Source of the DNA: Melampsora larici-populina 98AG31
Lineage: Eukaryota > Basidiomycota > Pucciniomycetes > Pucciniales > Melampsoraceae
Direction of reading: 5' to 3'
DNA: 64,000 nucleotides
Assembly: GCF_000204055.1 (NCBI RefSeq)
Contig: NW_006768850.1
Coordinates: 212,501 to 276,500, forward strand
The notes under the pieces are model-generated. The model was not told the DNA's origin. It did no database searches and saw only the letters and a program-made list of their open reading frames with translations. The position numbers and the translations under genes were made by a program. Below, one piece after another: positions 10,811 through 21,207 of this stretch. How positions within the stretch are numbered: the first letter of the stretch is position 1; every line of letters begins with the position of its first letter.

Positions 10811-13683
10811 GATCAGCAATTGATTGATGTTTATATTTGAAAGTCAACATTCTTGTCATCATGTCAATTTTTATACGTGCTTGAAATCCTATCTATGAAC
10901 GCAATTTCTTTTCAAATGAAGACGTACATTGTGTACGCAACAGGAGAATGGTAAAAGAGAAAAGGAACAAGTGCTTTAATTTTCCTCCTCTCCTCTCACC
11001 GGGTGGCTTCACGTTACCACAATTCTCAAACTTCAAAGGTAAGATGGTGTAAGAGGGTAAGTCTTATGGATCTGTACATATCATTCCATAACAAGAATAT
11101 GATCCAGTCTTGGAAATTTCTCTCAATGCAGCTTTTATTTCTTGACCGTCACATGAATAGTGTGCCTACATGGTTTTCCATTGTTTTGTGATACCAAGAA
11201 TTTATCATTCTGTTCAAGTTCTGAGAGGGATCTGAAGCTAGGGCCCGGGGCTTTGATGATTTTAATCAACCCAACCGTTTTGAGCTTGCGGTAAACTATA
11301 CCTTCAGACCAAATATAAAATAAATTTATATTTGGAGAGAAAGAATTTTAATAGAGACAGGGAAATGTGAATATTGGGTCCACCGGAAGAATTTCACCAA
11401 TTGAAACCACCTTACCTTTGTTGATTTGTAGTTTATCATAATTAATGATACAAAGATGAAAGTTCATCTCTTCATGAAATAGGTCCATAGCTAATTGTTG
11501 GTGCTGAGTAGAATTTTGAAGCTCAGAAACCAACTTCCAGAGCTAATTGCCTTCATATGCTTCAAACCCTCACTTTTTGGCCAATCAAACATGATCTTCT
11601 GATCTGTTATAATGATAAAGCAACTTGTATGTCATGTAACAAGATAGATAAATCAACATGAGAAAATCAAAACAAACAAAGCAAAACAAATGAAATCAAA
11701 AATAAGAAAAAAAGTGAAACCAAACAGTGGATATCAAACCCAAAACCCAAAACCTTCTCCCCAAAATATCAAATCAAGTACAAAGCCAGAGAAGCCAATG
11801 ATTCAATATTTTTGTTTTTGCTCAAGTTTGATTTTGATTTTGATTTTGGATAAGAAATTGAATTTGTTGTTTTTTTACAAGAAATTGATTTTGCTGTTGG
11901 TTTTTTATAAGTGACAAAAAAAAAGTTTACCAATTCTCAACTTGGTATTCAAATTCAAAAAATCAATTGAGACTCTCTATACCAATCATACCAGGTTCAT
12001 TATTTTTCTTGTTAATCTTATAAACCAATCCTTTCCAAACCATATTCAAAACTAAGAGTAAGCACCTCTACATCCAAACATCTCTAAAAAATTATCTTGA
12101 GTTGATATTTTTGGATAAGAAATTGGCTCACAAGTTTGAATTATCTGTAGATTATGATATCTAGATAATTAAAGGTTTCAAACTTCTGGTTCAACTTCTA
12201 GTGTTTTCCTTAATGAAACAAGGATCAAATTAAGAGGATTTGATACACATCTTGGGTCTGGTAGACTTAAAACTTGGATCAGCTCAAGAAACCTTTTCAA
12301 ATATCGTCTGTATCACAATTTATTGCCAGAACCAAATCAAATCCATCATAAGCTTAAGAAATTCAAAGCTAAACAAACTAACCAATAAAAACATCCCACA
12401 ATCCTACTAAAGCTGACCAAGTAAACCTTTACAACCAGTGATATCTTTCCAAACGAAAAAGCAGATCTTAAAATTGGTATGAAAATAAACACCAGTAAGG
12501 AGTACAAGTATATACTGTATAATAGTAAGGATTTGATTGATTGAATGGTACATAACAGTACAAAGAAAATCAGGAACACAAGTGTTACCCAACCTTTTTG
12601 AAAGGTAATGTGAAAGCCTTAGGTCCAGGTTTCGATATTGTGAAAAAAATGAAGATTGTTGATTTGAGTGTTGGATGATGAGTTAAACTTAAGAGGAGAA
12701 GGAAAATCAGTGAGTAAAATGCACAACAGCTGTGCATGAAATCAAAGAGAGGATGGTCATCATCAAACATGAATTCTCAAAAGGAAGGGAAGAGACGAAC
12801 ATAAGAGACTATGAATGAAATGGCACTTACCCTCTTGTGACAACTTAACCACTGGCACTGCTCATTATCATTTTGGGTGGTTTGTGAACTGGGAAGTTGG
12901 ATTGAATTTGAGTGGTTCAATAAGGACAAGTGTGACACCTCCTTGCTTGATGTGTTAGCAGCCTGGAATGAGAACTCAAATGCCCACACATGAAGGGGTA
13001 AACAGCCCACTTTATACCAAACAGGCTCAACCTACTGTTGGAGCCCAGGTATGCTGTGATCTGCAATGAAATGTAACCCACACGTCTCCAGAACACAAAC
13101 TCAGATAACTGCGAATAAAGTACCATAAAAACCTGGCTTGAGATAATACCTAACCAGGCACCACCTAACCAGGCACCAAACAAATGAAATTCATAAAAAA
13201 ATCAATATAACCAAAGACCCAAACATTTTCAAAGAAACCGATTTCCACTACCCCGACAAAAAAAGTACAAAAGACCAAAAAAACGAGAAAAAGAACGAAA
13301 AAAGAAAATGCAAAATGGTTAAATGAATGAATGGAAAAAAAATGAAAAGTAAGAGAAAAAGTATGATGATAAACCAAGGAAATAGGTCTTATGAACATTC
13401 ATTTATAAGTTAACTAAATATAGAATCAATCAATCAATCAATCAAAATAAAACAAAATAATTTAAAGCAACATAGATAAAAGCAACATAGATAAAGCAAA
13501 ATAAATAGAGCAGAATAATGTAAAGCAGAATAGATAAATCAACATGAGAAAAGCAAAACAAACAAAGCAAAACAAATAAAAAAAGTGAGAAAACCAAACG
13601 GTGGATATCAAATCGAAAAACCCAAAAGCTTCACCACAAAACATATCAAATCAAGTACAAACAAAGCCAAGAAAGCGCATGAT
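10811..13683. other. AT-rich intergenic region
   Basis: No gene is supported. It holds a direct duplicate of the 3' end of the next gene (about 11640-11900), a 15-bp perfect tandem repeat CCTAACCAGGCACCA twice at 13149-13178, and short low-complexity A/T runs. Confidence 0.5.
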
Positions 13684-13790
13684 TCAATACTTTTGTTTTT
13701 GATTTTGTAATCGATTTTGAAATTGTTTTTGAAATTGATTTTGTGAAATTGATTGATTTTGTAATTGATTTTGATTTTTTATAAGAAATT
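11640..13790. repeat. Direct repeat, about 260 bp (11640-11900 and about 13525-13790)
   Basis: Both copies carry the same succession of blocks (AAATCAACATGAGAAAA, GTGGATATCAAA, TATCAAATCAAGTACAAA, ATGATTCAATA, then GATTTTGATTTTG-like runs) with indels. The downstream copy overlaps the last exon and 3' side of the minus-strand gene at 13684-14911. The 1.6 kb between copies could be an insertion or a partial tandem duplication of that gene end. Confidence 0.65.
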
Positions 13791-14911
13791 GATCAATCAA
13801 TTGAAATCCCAAAACAAATTGATCATAATCCAATTCTTTAACACTGGAATCTCCTTTAACGACTAAATCCCTACGAAAAAACAAAAAACAAAAAAAATCA
13901 ATATCAAAGAAACCCCTCAAACCCTTCAAAAGACTACAAAAAAAAGCTCAAGAAAATAGAAATCAGAACAAACCAAATCTGAGCAAGTGTTTCCAAACCC
14001 AACCCACATCCCAACCAAATCTTCCTAACCAAGATTCCCAAAACCGATCCATCAATCTGAACCGATTCCCAAACCGATTCCACGACTTTTCTTTTCCGAT
14101 CGATTCCAAGTGATTCTTTCTTTTTCTCAACTTCTTTCAATTTCCAATCTGTTCCTAATTTCCTAGGAGGTAAAGGAGGAGGAAGAAGAGGAGATCTAGG
14201 TTTTGAAAATGAGAATGATAATGGTCTAGGAGGCAACCGAGGAGGGGTCAATCCCAAAGTACTTGTGGATCTTTTCCTAATCCCTCCTGCTCCTCCTTCT
14301 GTTCCTAAACACTGAAAGAAATCAGGTTCTGAACTATTCAGGTTCGTAAATGTATAAGGAACCCTTCGAGAGCCGTGTCCCGGATCAGTCCAAGCTTTCA
14401 ACCCTTCTTTTTCTTGTTCTTTTTCTCGAGGTTTGTTAAAAAAGCTTGTACTGATCAAGTCTTCGTTCATATCGAGTTCATAACCCGGTTCGTGGTGTAA
14501 AGAAGGAGTATTTGATCTACAAGGAGTAGAATGAGGTGAACTGGTTTGAGAAATCATCGATTTGATCGAACCACTATAGCCAGAAGAAGAATCAGAAGAC
14601 CCAGAAGAAATAGATAACGACGGTGTCATGATTTGGTTCAAAGAATTCAAAGGTAATGAAGTAGTAGAAGTAGTGGTAGTAGAAGCATTGGAATTAAATA
14701 ATGAGATGATGTCACAGATGGGGATTCGAGTTCGGATCGGATTTGGTTTTTGTGAAAGATAATCAAGAGAGAATTGGTTAGGTTTAGTTGGACTGGATGT
14801 ATGTCTTGATGGAATCGATGGTTTGTGTGATGATGAATGATCAGAAGATGATAAAATAGAAGGTGTAGGTGAGGATGGAACAGGTAAGTTTGATCGGATT
14901 GGATTCATCAT
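13684..14911 (-). CDS. Hypothetical Ser/Pro-rich protein, two exons
   Basis: Exon 1 is complement 13974-14911 and exon 2 complement 13684-13870, joined in frame over a 103-bp GT-AG intron, giving 374 aa. Residues 1 to about 250 are low-complexity Ser/Thr/Pro and probably disordered, with a polyproline stretch LLPPPLPPRKLG. After a basic segment come GLGLETLAQIW and a conserved-looking helix region (VKELDYDQFVLGFQLIDQFL), then a Gln/Asn-rich tail. Without splicing, exon 1 would run into an artificial hydrophobic tail, so the spliced form is preferred. I do not recognise the family. It may be a regulatory or scaffold protein. Confidence 0.7.
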
Positions 14912-16227
14912 GATTGGCTTTTCAAGATTCGAAGAACAGTCGATTGGTCTTCAGTCTTGATGGATGCTTTGAATGTTTAATGGCTGAGTAAACTAAAGTG
15001 GAATGATGACGATGATGAGTTGCTATGGTTGTATCCGATCTCGTGGTGTGATTTGTGATTTCGAACCGAAGAATTTCTTTGGGTTGTTGTTAACTTCTTT
15101 GTCAGGACTCAGATTGGATTTCAAATTTAAATTCAATTGAATTCTTCAAAAAGCGAAGAACTTCGAAGTGGTTAAAACTAACTAAAACTGTATGATATTC
15201 GTCCACACATTTGTTATCAACCAAGTGAAAAAAAATAAATCAAAAAACCATCTCAGACCAAACCCTACCTTAAAAACTTAATCTTAACAAACCGAACCTT
15301 AATGACTCACCACTTACAAAAACACCAAGACTCAAGACCAAGAGTCTGATCGGATCTGATGACAAAGCCTTTCTTCAGTTCTCCACTTCCATCCGAAATC
15401 TAAATTCTCTTCATCTGTAGTTCTAAACTTCTCTCTGTGTTTCTCAATCGGTCGAGACTTGTTTGAATGAATCAAAGAAACATCATTAGATGAAAGCAAA
15501 AAGTAATTAAATAGATCTAAATTGACTGCACACACCATTGCCAGAAAAAAAACCCTGAAGTGATGAAAGAAACCCAAAATAATCGAACGAGAAGGTAAAA
15601 GAAATCATTGAATATTTTGAGTAAGACCGAAAAAAGAAACCGGATTCTTTTAACAGATCATATCCAAAGAAAAAAAGATATAGTATTCTATTAAATCAAT
15701 CTGGATTTCAGAATCAATAGTGTTCTTTTTGAAGAATAAGCTTTAGAACATATACATGTAGTATCAAAATTAATCATCATCTTATGATTACAATCAAAAA
15801 AAAGCACCAGAATCCACACCGATGGGTTGATCTACATATGTACATACATACATCTCCACCACCACTTTTTTTTTCTTGTGATCTCTAAACCGATGAAAAG
15901 AAGAAAAAGGAACCGATGTGAAAGAATTTGATCCGAAAAGAAGGGTATAAATATAAGACTCGACGTTGGGATGAGGTGATGAAAATGATGAATTGTGAAA
16001 CCGTGTTGAATTTGATTCAGTTGAATTGTTCTTGGTAGTAGTAGTAGTACGTCATCTTTTTCATTTGACAAATCATTACCAAATTCAATTCATCAAATCT
16101 CATCATCTTTTCATTTTACCTTTAGAAACTAATCTCACTTCTTTTTTCTTAAAAACCAAAATCCAAGTTCAATAAACTCTCTTAAATCTAGCCTTTCTTC
16201 ATTTCTTATTTCCTTTTTTTTCGGGAA
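14912..16227. other. Shared upstream region of two divergent genes
   Basis: No ORF with support. It separates the minus-strand Ser/Pro-rich gene from the plus-strand SET gene and likely holds both promoters. Pyrimidine-rich sequence precedes the SET start codon. Confidence 0.5.
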
Positions 16228-17339
16228 ATGACAATGATGATGAATGCAATTAATTATACTCCTTCTCATCCTGATCAATTTCAAATCGAATGGGGTCCAG
16301 AAGGTACATATGCATCTAGATTAATTTCATTAGAAGTAAGTTTGATTTATTCTTGCATCGATGCTATACATAGAAAATCACATATCTTTGGTTTTGATGA
16401 TGGCTATTCTTGTATAAACTTACTTGGAAACACTTTTCTTTTTGAATTAATAGTCTTTTGCTCCTGATTCGATTCTGGCCACTTTAGGACCCGAAACTAT
16501 AGTAATTCTAGTTTACCTTTCTTTACCCCATTACCATTTCCTCTTTACCTCTTTACCTCTCACCTCTCCCATCCTAAAAACCTAATCCGTTTTCTTGTTT
16601 TTTCTTTTACAAAAGCTCACCGAAACAAAAGCATACACATCAATCCAATTCAAAGAAGAAACCCCAACAGATCGATTAATTCACCTAGAATTAAATTCAG
16701 ATTTAGTTTACATCAACCATTCCTGTGAACCGAATGTATCTTTTGTTTTGGAAAACGGAATCGTGGGTAGAGATCAACATCAATGGGTTTTAAAATCTTT
16801 GTGTGAAATTAAAAAAGGTCAAGTCAGTTGATTTCTTTCGACTCTATTTTGGTTTTTTGGATCATGATTGAAATTTTCTTTTTCTTTGGGGTTGGGGTTT
16901 AGCCTTTGACTTTTGCTTATTTTAGTACTGAGTGGGAAATGACACAACCATTTGAGTTAAGTTCATCATTCTCTCTTTTCTTTTTCTGCTTCATCAAAAC
17001 ATCATCTTTAAACCGAATTTTTCCAAAGCACCGTTTTCTTTTGGTCAAAGAAAATAAGTCGAAATCTTTTAAAACTGATTCTCGTTGTTTTTTCCTTTCG
17101 TCTATAATCAGTTGTCAATGTCAATCCAAGAAATGTTTGGGTAGAATCGAAGGTGCTAAATTCATGGATGAATCGATTTTATCCAAGTAAGTCAAAATGA
17201 TGTTTTTTTCGGATTTCTTTTGCTTTTTGTTTTGATCCAGTGAAAATCTAATGAATATTTTTTGGATTTTGGATTTTGATCAACAAAAAGGTATTTTATT
17301 AACGATCATATAAAGAGGATGAAAAAATCTCAAAAATGA
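16228..17339 (+). CDS. Small SET-domain protein with post-SET motif
   Basis: Six exons: 16228-16335, 16454-16501, 16616-16822, 16903-16955, 17112-17186 and 17291-17339, frame-consistent, 179 aa. NHSCEPN (about 86-92), the SET motif for S-adenosylmethionine binding and pseudoknot formation, is followed by LTFAYFSTEWEM and a post-SET CQCQSKKC (about 140-147) with GRIEGAKF. The protein ends KYFINDHIKRMKKSQK, which fits small fungal SET/post-SET proteins better than stopping at the TAA in intron 5 (17188-17190). The substrate (histone or other protein lysine) cannot be told; there is no pre-SET or targeting domain. Confidence 0.85.
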
Positions 17340-17751
17340 ATCAAATCTTTGTATCATTTTTTCACATACAGCTGGTCCTTGAAAGCTTGGACTCTGCCTT
17401 TTGTTTTTGCCCTTTTGTGTTTTTGTAATTGCTTTTGAAAATGCACAAAAAGGTTCAAAAGCCACTCTTATGGGCTATTTTTTTTCCTTGAATAGTCCAT
17501 AAGCACCTTAACCCATTTCTTTAGAAAAAATGGATTTGTTATACACAACATGTTGTGTCTTTTTTTTTATATCAGCCAGTTGCGTGTGACCTTTCATCCC
17601 TGTCATGAGTAGTCCTTTCACACATGTGACAGATTGAGGCTTGGTGCTACTGACTCAGTTGCAGATCTGCAACTGAGAACTGGCCTAGCCGCCATACCCT
17701 GCTACAAATCACCTCTCTCGTCTTCACCAATCTTGTATCAAATCCACCATC
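17340..17751. other. Left flank of the Tc1-like element
   Basis: AT-rich sequence with a palindrome ACACAACATGTTGTGT near 17556. No terminal inverted repeat matching the far side of the transposase could be found by eye. Confidence 0.35.
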
Positions 17752-19026
17752 ATGGTTTATGTCAAGTATTCAGCTGACATCAAAGTCATCGCTGTCCGCC
17801 TCTCCCTTGACGGAGTTGGCCTTGAATCAATCAACAATCGTATGGACATCAAGATCTCTTGCCAGTCACTCAGCCGATGGCGCCACCTCTTTCTGACAAC
17901 CCAATCAGTGCTTGCTGATCCGCAATTCTACGAAACACGAGGCCCACCCACAGTCCTTTCGAACACCGAGCGTGATTTCATCGAGGAGATGCTTGAGGAT
18001 GATCCCACATTGTATCTTGACGAGGTGGCAACACGTCTTCTGGAGCAAACCGGGACTTCCATCTCAATCTCGGCTCTAGCTATTGAGATTCGAGATCGTC
18101 TTGTTCTGACCCGCAAGATTGCTCGCACAGTGCATCCTAAGCAATCTGCTATTCGTCAAGGTGAATATGTTGATGAGGTCAGTAGAATTAGACCTGAGTG
18201 TCTGGTGTTCATAGGTTAGCTGTTCTATTGATTTATCACTCAATCTTTACTTTTTCAGCTGCTAACATTCTCACTTTTCTCAGATGAGAGTGCCATAGCC
18301 AAACAAAGGCTTTATCGCAAGTATGCTCGATCTAAGCGCGGTCACCGGACCAAACGACTCGAACGAGAAATCTGCTCAGCTCGATTCACAACGTTACCAG
18401 CAATTTCAATGGACGGATGTCTTGCTCTTCAGGTCAAAGAGGGGTCTTTCAAGCGACATGACTTTGAAGCGTATCTTGAAGACTATCTGGTATGAATTTC
18501 TTGCAAAATCAGGTCTCCATCTCTTTGCTTCTAGGTCTTGAACATTCACTGACATGAATCCAACTGTTAAAACTCCCTGTGTCACCCCTAATCCCTTTTC
18601 AACAACTTTGATACATCATAAAACCTTTCAATCTCTGACTCAATCTTAATCAATCCAACCCAATTTCACTCAAAATGACTGGACTTCAATCATTTCGATC
18701 TTGTAAACTAGCTACCTATGATGAACCCGTGGCCCGAGAATAATAGCTGCTTGGTCCTTGACAATGCTCCAATACATCATGGTGGTGAAGTTGCAAATCT
18801 ATGTGATCAGTTTGGTGTGAGATTGTTATATCTTTCGCCATATAGCCCGGAATTCAATCCGATCGAGAAGGCCTTCAATGTAATAAAGAGCCGCTTGTGT
18901 TGAACTCAAGCTTTGATAGGGGACTTCACTCCTGAAGAAGAAGCGGAAATAATCTACACTACAACTGAAGATGTCATTACCCGAAAGCTGGTTAGGAGCC
19001 TATACAAAGGGTCAATTTATTTGTAG
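17752..19026 (+). pseudogene. Tc1/mariner (IS630-type) transposase with one in-frame TGA
   Basis: Exons 17752-18214, 18284-18489 and 18712-19026 join in frame. The N-terminus has the helix-turn-helix of basidiomycete Tc1-like proteins (YSADIKVIAVRLSLDG, SQSLSRW-like). The DDE triad is visible: first Asp in LVFIDESA (split by intron 1), second in CLVLDNAPIHH, Glu in SPEFNPIEKAF. TGA at 18901-18903 follows KSRLC. The frame stays open for 40 more codons to TAG 19024-19026, as expected for a nonsense change near the C-terminus. The probable ancestral codon is CGA in a TCG context. Length without the stop is about 327 aa, normal for the family. Confidence 0.85.
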
Positions 19027-19067
19027 CAGTACTGAACTGTTTGTAACACAATAAACATCTCTTCAAG

Positions 19068-19260
19068 TTATCTTTCCTCCTTTTCACTTTCCACATTCGT
19101 CATCAACTCTCTCAAAACCCTCAATTCCACACGAGCCTGATCCAAGTACTCCAAAGCGATCTCCTTCACATCCAGAGTCTGTGTAGATTTAAGTTTATCT
19201 TCTACTCCTTCAATTCTTGTCTTTGGTGCCTCAATATCAGCCTGAAGAGCTGATCTCGAT
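19068..19260 (-). pseudogene. Coiled-coil ORF fragment beside the transposase
   Basis: The minus strand encodes about 60 open codons rich in heptad-like charged residues (DIEAPKTRIEGVEDKLKS, EIALEYLDQARVELRVLREL) ending at TAA 19068-19070. It is convergent with the transposase, 42 bp away. It may be the C-terminal end of a second ORF carried by the same transposon, as compact basidiomycete elements sometimes have. The 5' part is missing or broken by stops. Confidence 0.5.
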
Positions 19261-19459
19261 TTTCACTTCACAAACTTTCAACCCATTTTGTCATCACCGC
19301 CAGAATCCACTAATGTGGTCAAGACCAAAAATCAAGATCAGTCAAAAATGAATTCACCTGAAATCCGAGATTGTATTTGGGTATTTTGTAAAGTTTGTTG
19401 ATCTTGAATGGAACTCTCAAAATCGATTCCGATACACTTTTTTCTTTGAAAATGTTTAG

Positions 19460-19559
19460 TGATGGAACTTACAGGTAGTTTGGTTTATGTCTTACCAATT
19501 GCGATTAGCGTCTTGGTAGCTAAAACAACAGCTGATGTGATTGAGAGTCAATCGATTTA
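19460..19559 (+). pseudogene. Isolated exon of a ClC-type chloride channel
   Basis: Between an AG acceptor (19458-19459) and a GT donor (19560) lie 100 nt encoding MELTGSLVYVLPIAISVLVA followed by KTTADVIESQSIY. This matches the conserved ClC segment usually written FELTG..YVLPIM.SVLVAK..AD..E..GIYD. No preceding or following ClC exon is nearby. It is read as an orphan exon or relic. Confidence 0.7.
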
Positions 19560-19585
19560 GTAAGTCTTTGATCAATCTCAATAAG

Positions 19586-20976
19586 ATTCTTTAAAACCTT
19601 ATGCATGTGCATATCGAGCTTGTTGTGATCAAAGACCTAGAATCTTGTTTAACACTTGTGGTGAATTGTTATCACATTGGAGAGAAACTCATGAAAGTTT
19701 CAGAGGAACTGATCCATTAGAACATCCATTTATGTGTGTTATGGATGGTTGTATGAGGGATTGGAAGGTAAGCTTTCTTGTCTATCATTATTCTCGTTTT
19801 CTAGCCAAGAGGTTGATTTCTGAATGATTTCGTATCTTGATTTTAGAATATCGCAGGAATTCGCTATCACATTCGTATGTACCTTTGGTTTTCTATAGGT
19901 CAAACAAAAACCTTACCATGGTCCACTTTTTCTTTAAAAAATTATAGAAACAGCAACCAATCATTTTATTACAGATCCCGTGACTTCAGAAAGAGTTAGG
20001 AATTTACAATCAGAACAAAAACCAATTCAAAGAGGACCAATTAGTAGTAGTCGACCAACGGGTCTTAATCTTTTACCTAATTCTAATCTTACTACTCAAC
20101 CACATCATCTTCCACCTGTAACTACGATCAGTAATCCTATTCCTACTACTACGACCACTCCGACGATTAAGAGAAAACCTAGTGGGAAAAGTAGAAGATC
20201 GAATCGATCTGATGAAAAGAATGCAGCAAGAAAATATCTGTGTCCGATTGAAGGATGTGAAAAAAGGTATCAACAAACATGTGAGTCAGGAATCTTTCAC
20301 CTATGAAGTTTTTAATCTTTGTATCTTCATTTACTGAAAGATTTGATGTCTCATTCCGATGATGATTTTTTCGCCTTTCAATTCACGAAACCAAATATCA
20401 ATAGCTGGATTAAAATATCATCTTTCAAATGGACCTGAACATTCTGCAAAACTTCATAGAGATGGTGTAAGTATTGATGGATTAATAGCCACATCGACCT
20501 TGAATATGTTAAAAAGTAAAGAAATGGAAGCAGGAGAAGATGAAGTTGGGAACAAACTGATGGAAAAGAGAGAAATGAGTACTGAATAATTCAGTGATTT
20601 GGTAATTGAAGCATCAGATTTACCATACTTGGAAGCGAAATCATCACATCTTCATTCCGAAAGATCAAGTCAGATCATGGATTCAGAAGCAATGTCGATT
20701 TGTTTAGAAGATCGATTAAAGATTCCAGAGATCCAAAAAATCGAATTCTTATCTTCTTCAAGTTCAGCTGGAGGATTTCCATTAGTAAGTCAAGATGAAG
20801 TAGGAGATCAAAGGATATTGGTTTATATCAGTTGTAGTGAACTTGAACATGGGATTTCATTAATCTCGGGAAAGGCTTTAAAGTTGGATCCATCAATTCA
20901 GTTTCAAAGTGAGAAAGAGATGGTAGATTTAGATTTAGACAATCGAGTCTTTAATTTTTTTAATTATTTGTTCTAA
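19586..20976 (+). pseudogene. Sfp1-like C2H2 zinc-finger protein, 5' end missing, in-frame TAA
   Basis: Exons about 19586-19767, 19847-19874, 19975-20280 and 20405-20589 join in frame. Fingers seen: a first one with CGELLSHWRETH; CVMDGCMRDWKNIAGIRYHI; and YLCPIEGCEKRYQQTSGLKYHL. The last two have the C-x4-C-x12-H spacing of Sfp1-type fingers. A basic linker (KRKPSGKSRRSNRS) suggests nuclear import. TAA at 20587-20589 is followed in the same frame by 128 open codons to 20976 (acidic, Ser-rich), so the stop looks like a nonsense change or a readthrough site. No initiator exon could be placed upstream; a stop precedes the first exon. I call it a probable pseudogene, but a missed 5' exon is possible. 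Confidence 0.65.
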
Positions 20977-21207
20977 TGATTTATTGTATTTGCAATTGGT
21001 TCAATCTGAGCAATAATTCAACACATAAATTTCAAATGACAATTTTGATTGGATACAACAATCCATTTTGGGAGTAGTCAACTGTAGAGTACATCAGGTA
21101 GGCTATGAGTACAGAATGACAGAACAAAAGATCACAAGAGCTGAAAATCTTTATTGAGATTCCTGAGAGCAGGATTTGAAAAAAGGTAGCAGAGCTGAAG
21201 GTCAAAA

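Noticed and set aside
11640..13790. The 260-bp direct repeats as LTRs of one retrotransposon
   Set aside because: No TG..CA ends, primer-binding site, polypurine tract or gag/pol sequence between them was found.
19586..19600. ClC exon and zinc finger as one fused gene
   Set aside because: The gap is only 26 nt, too short for an intron, and the phases do not match.
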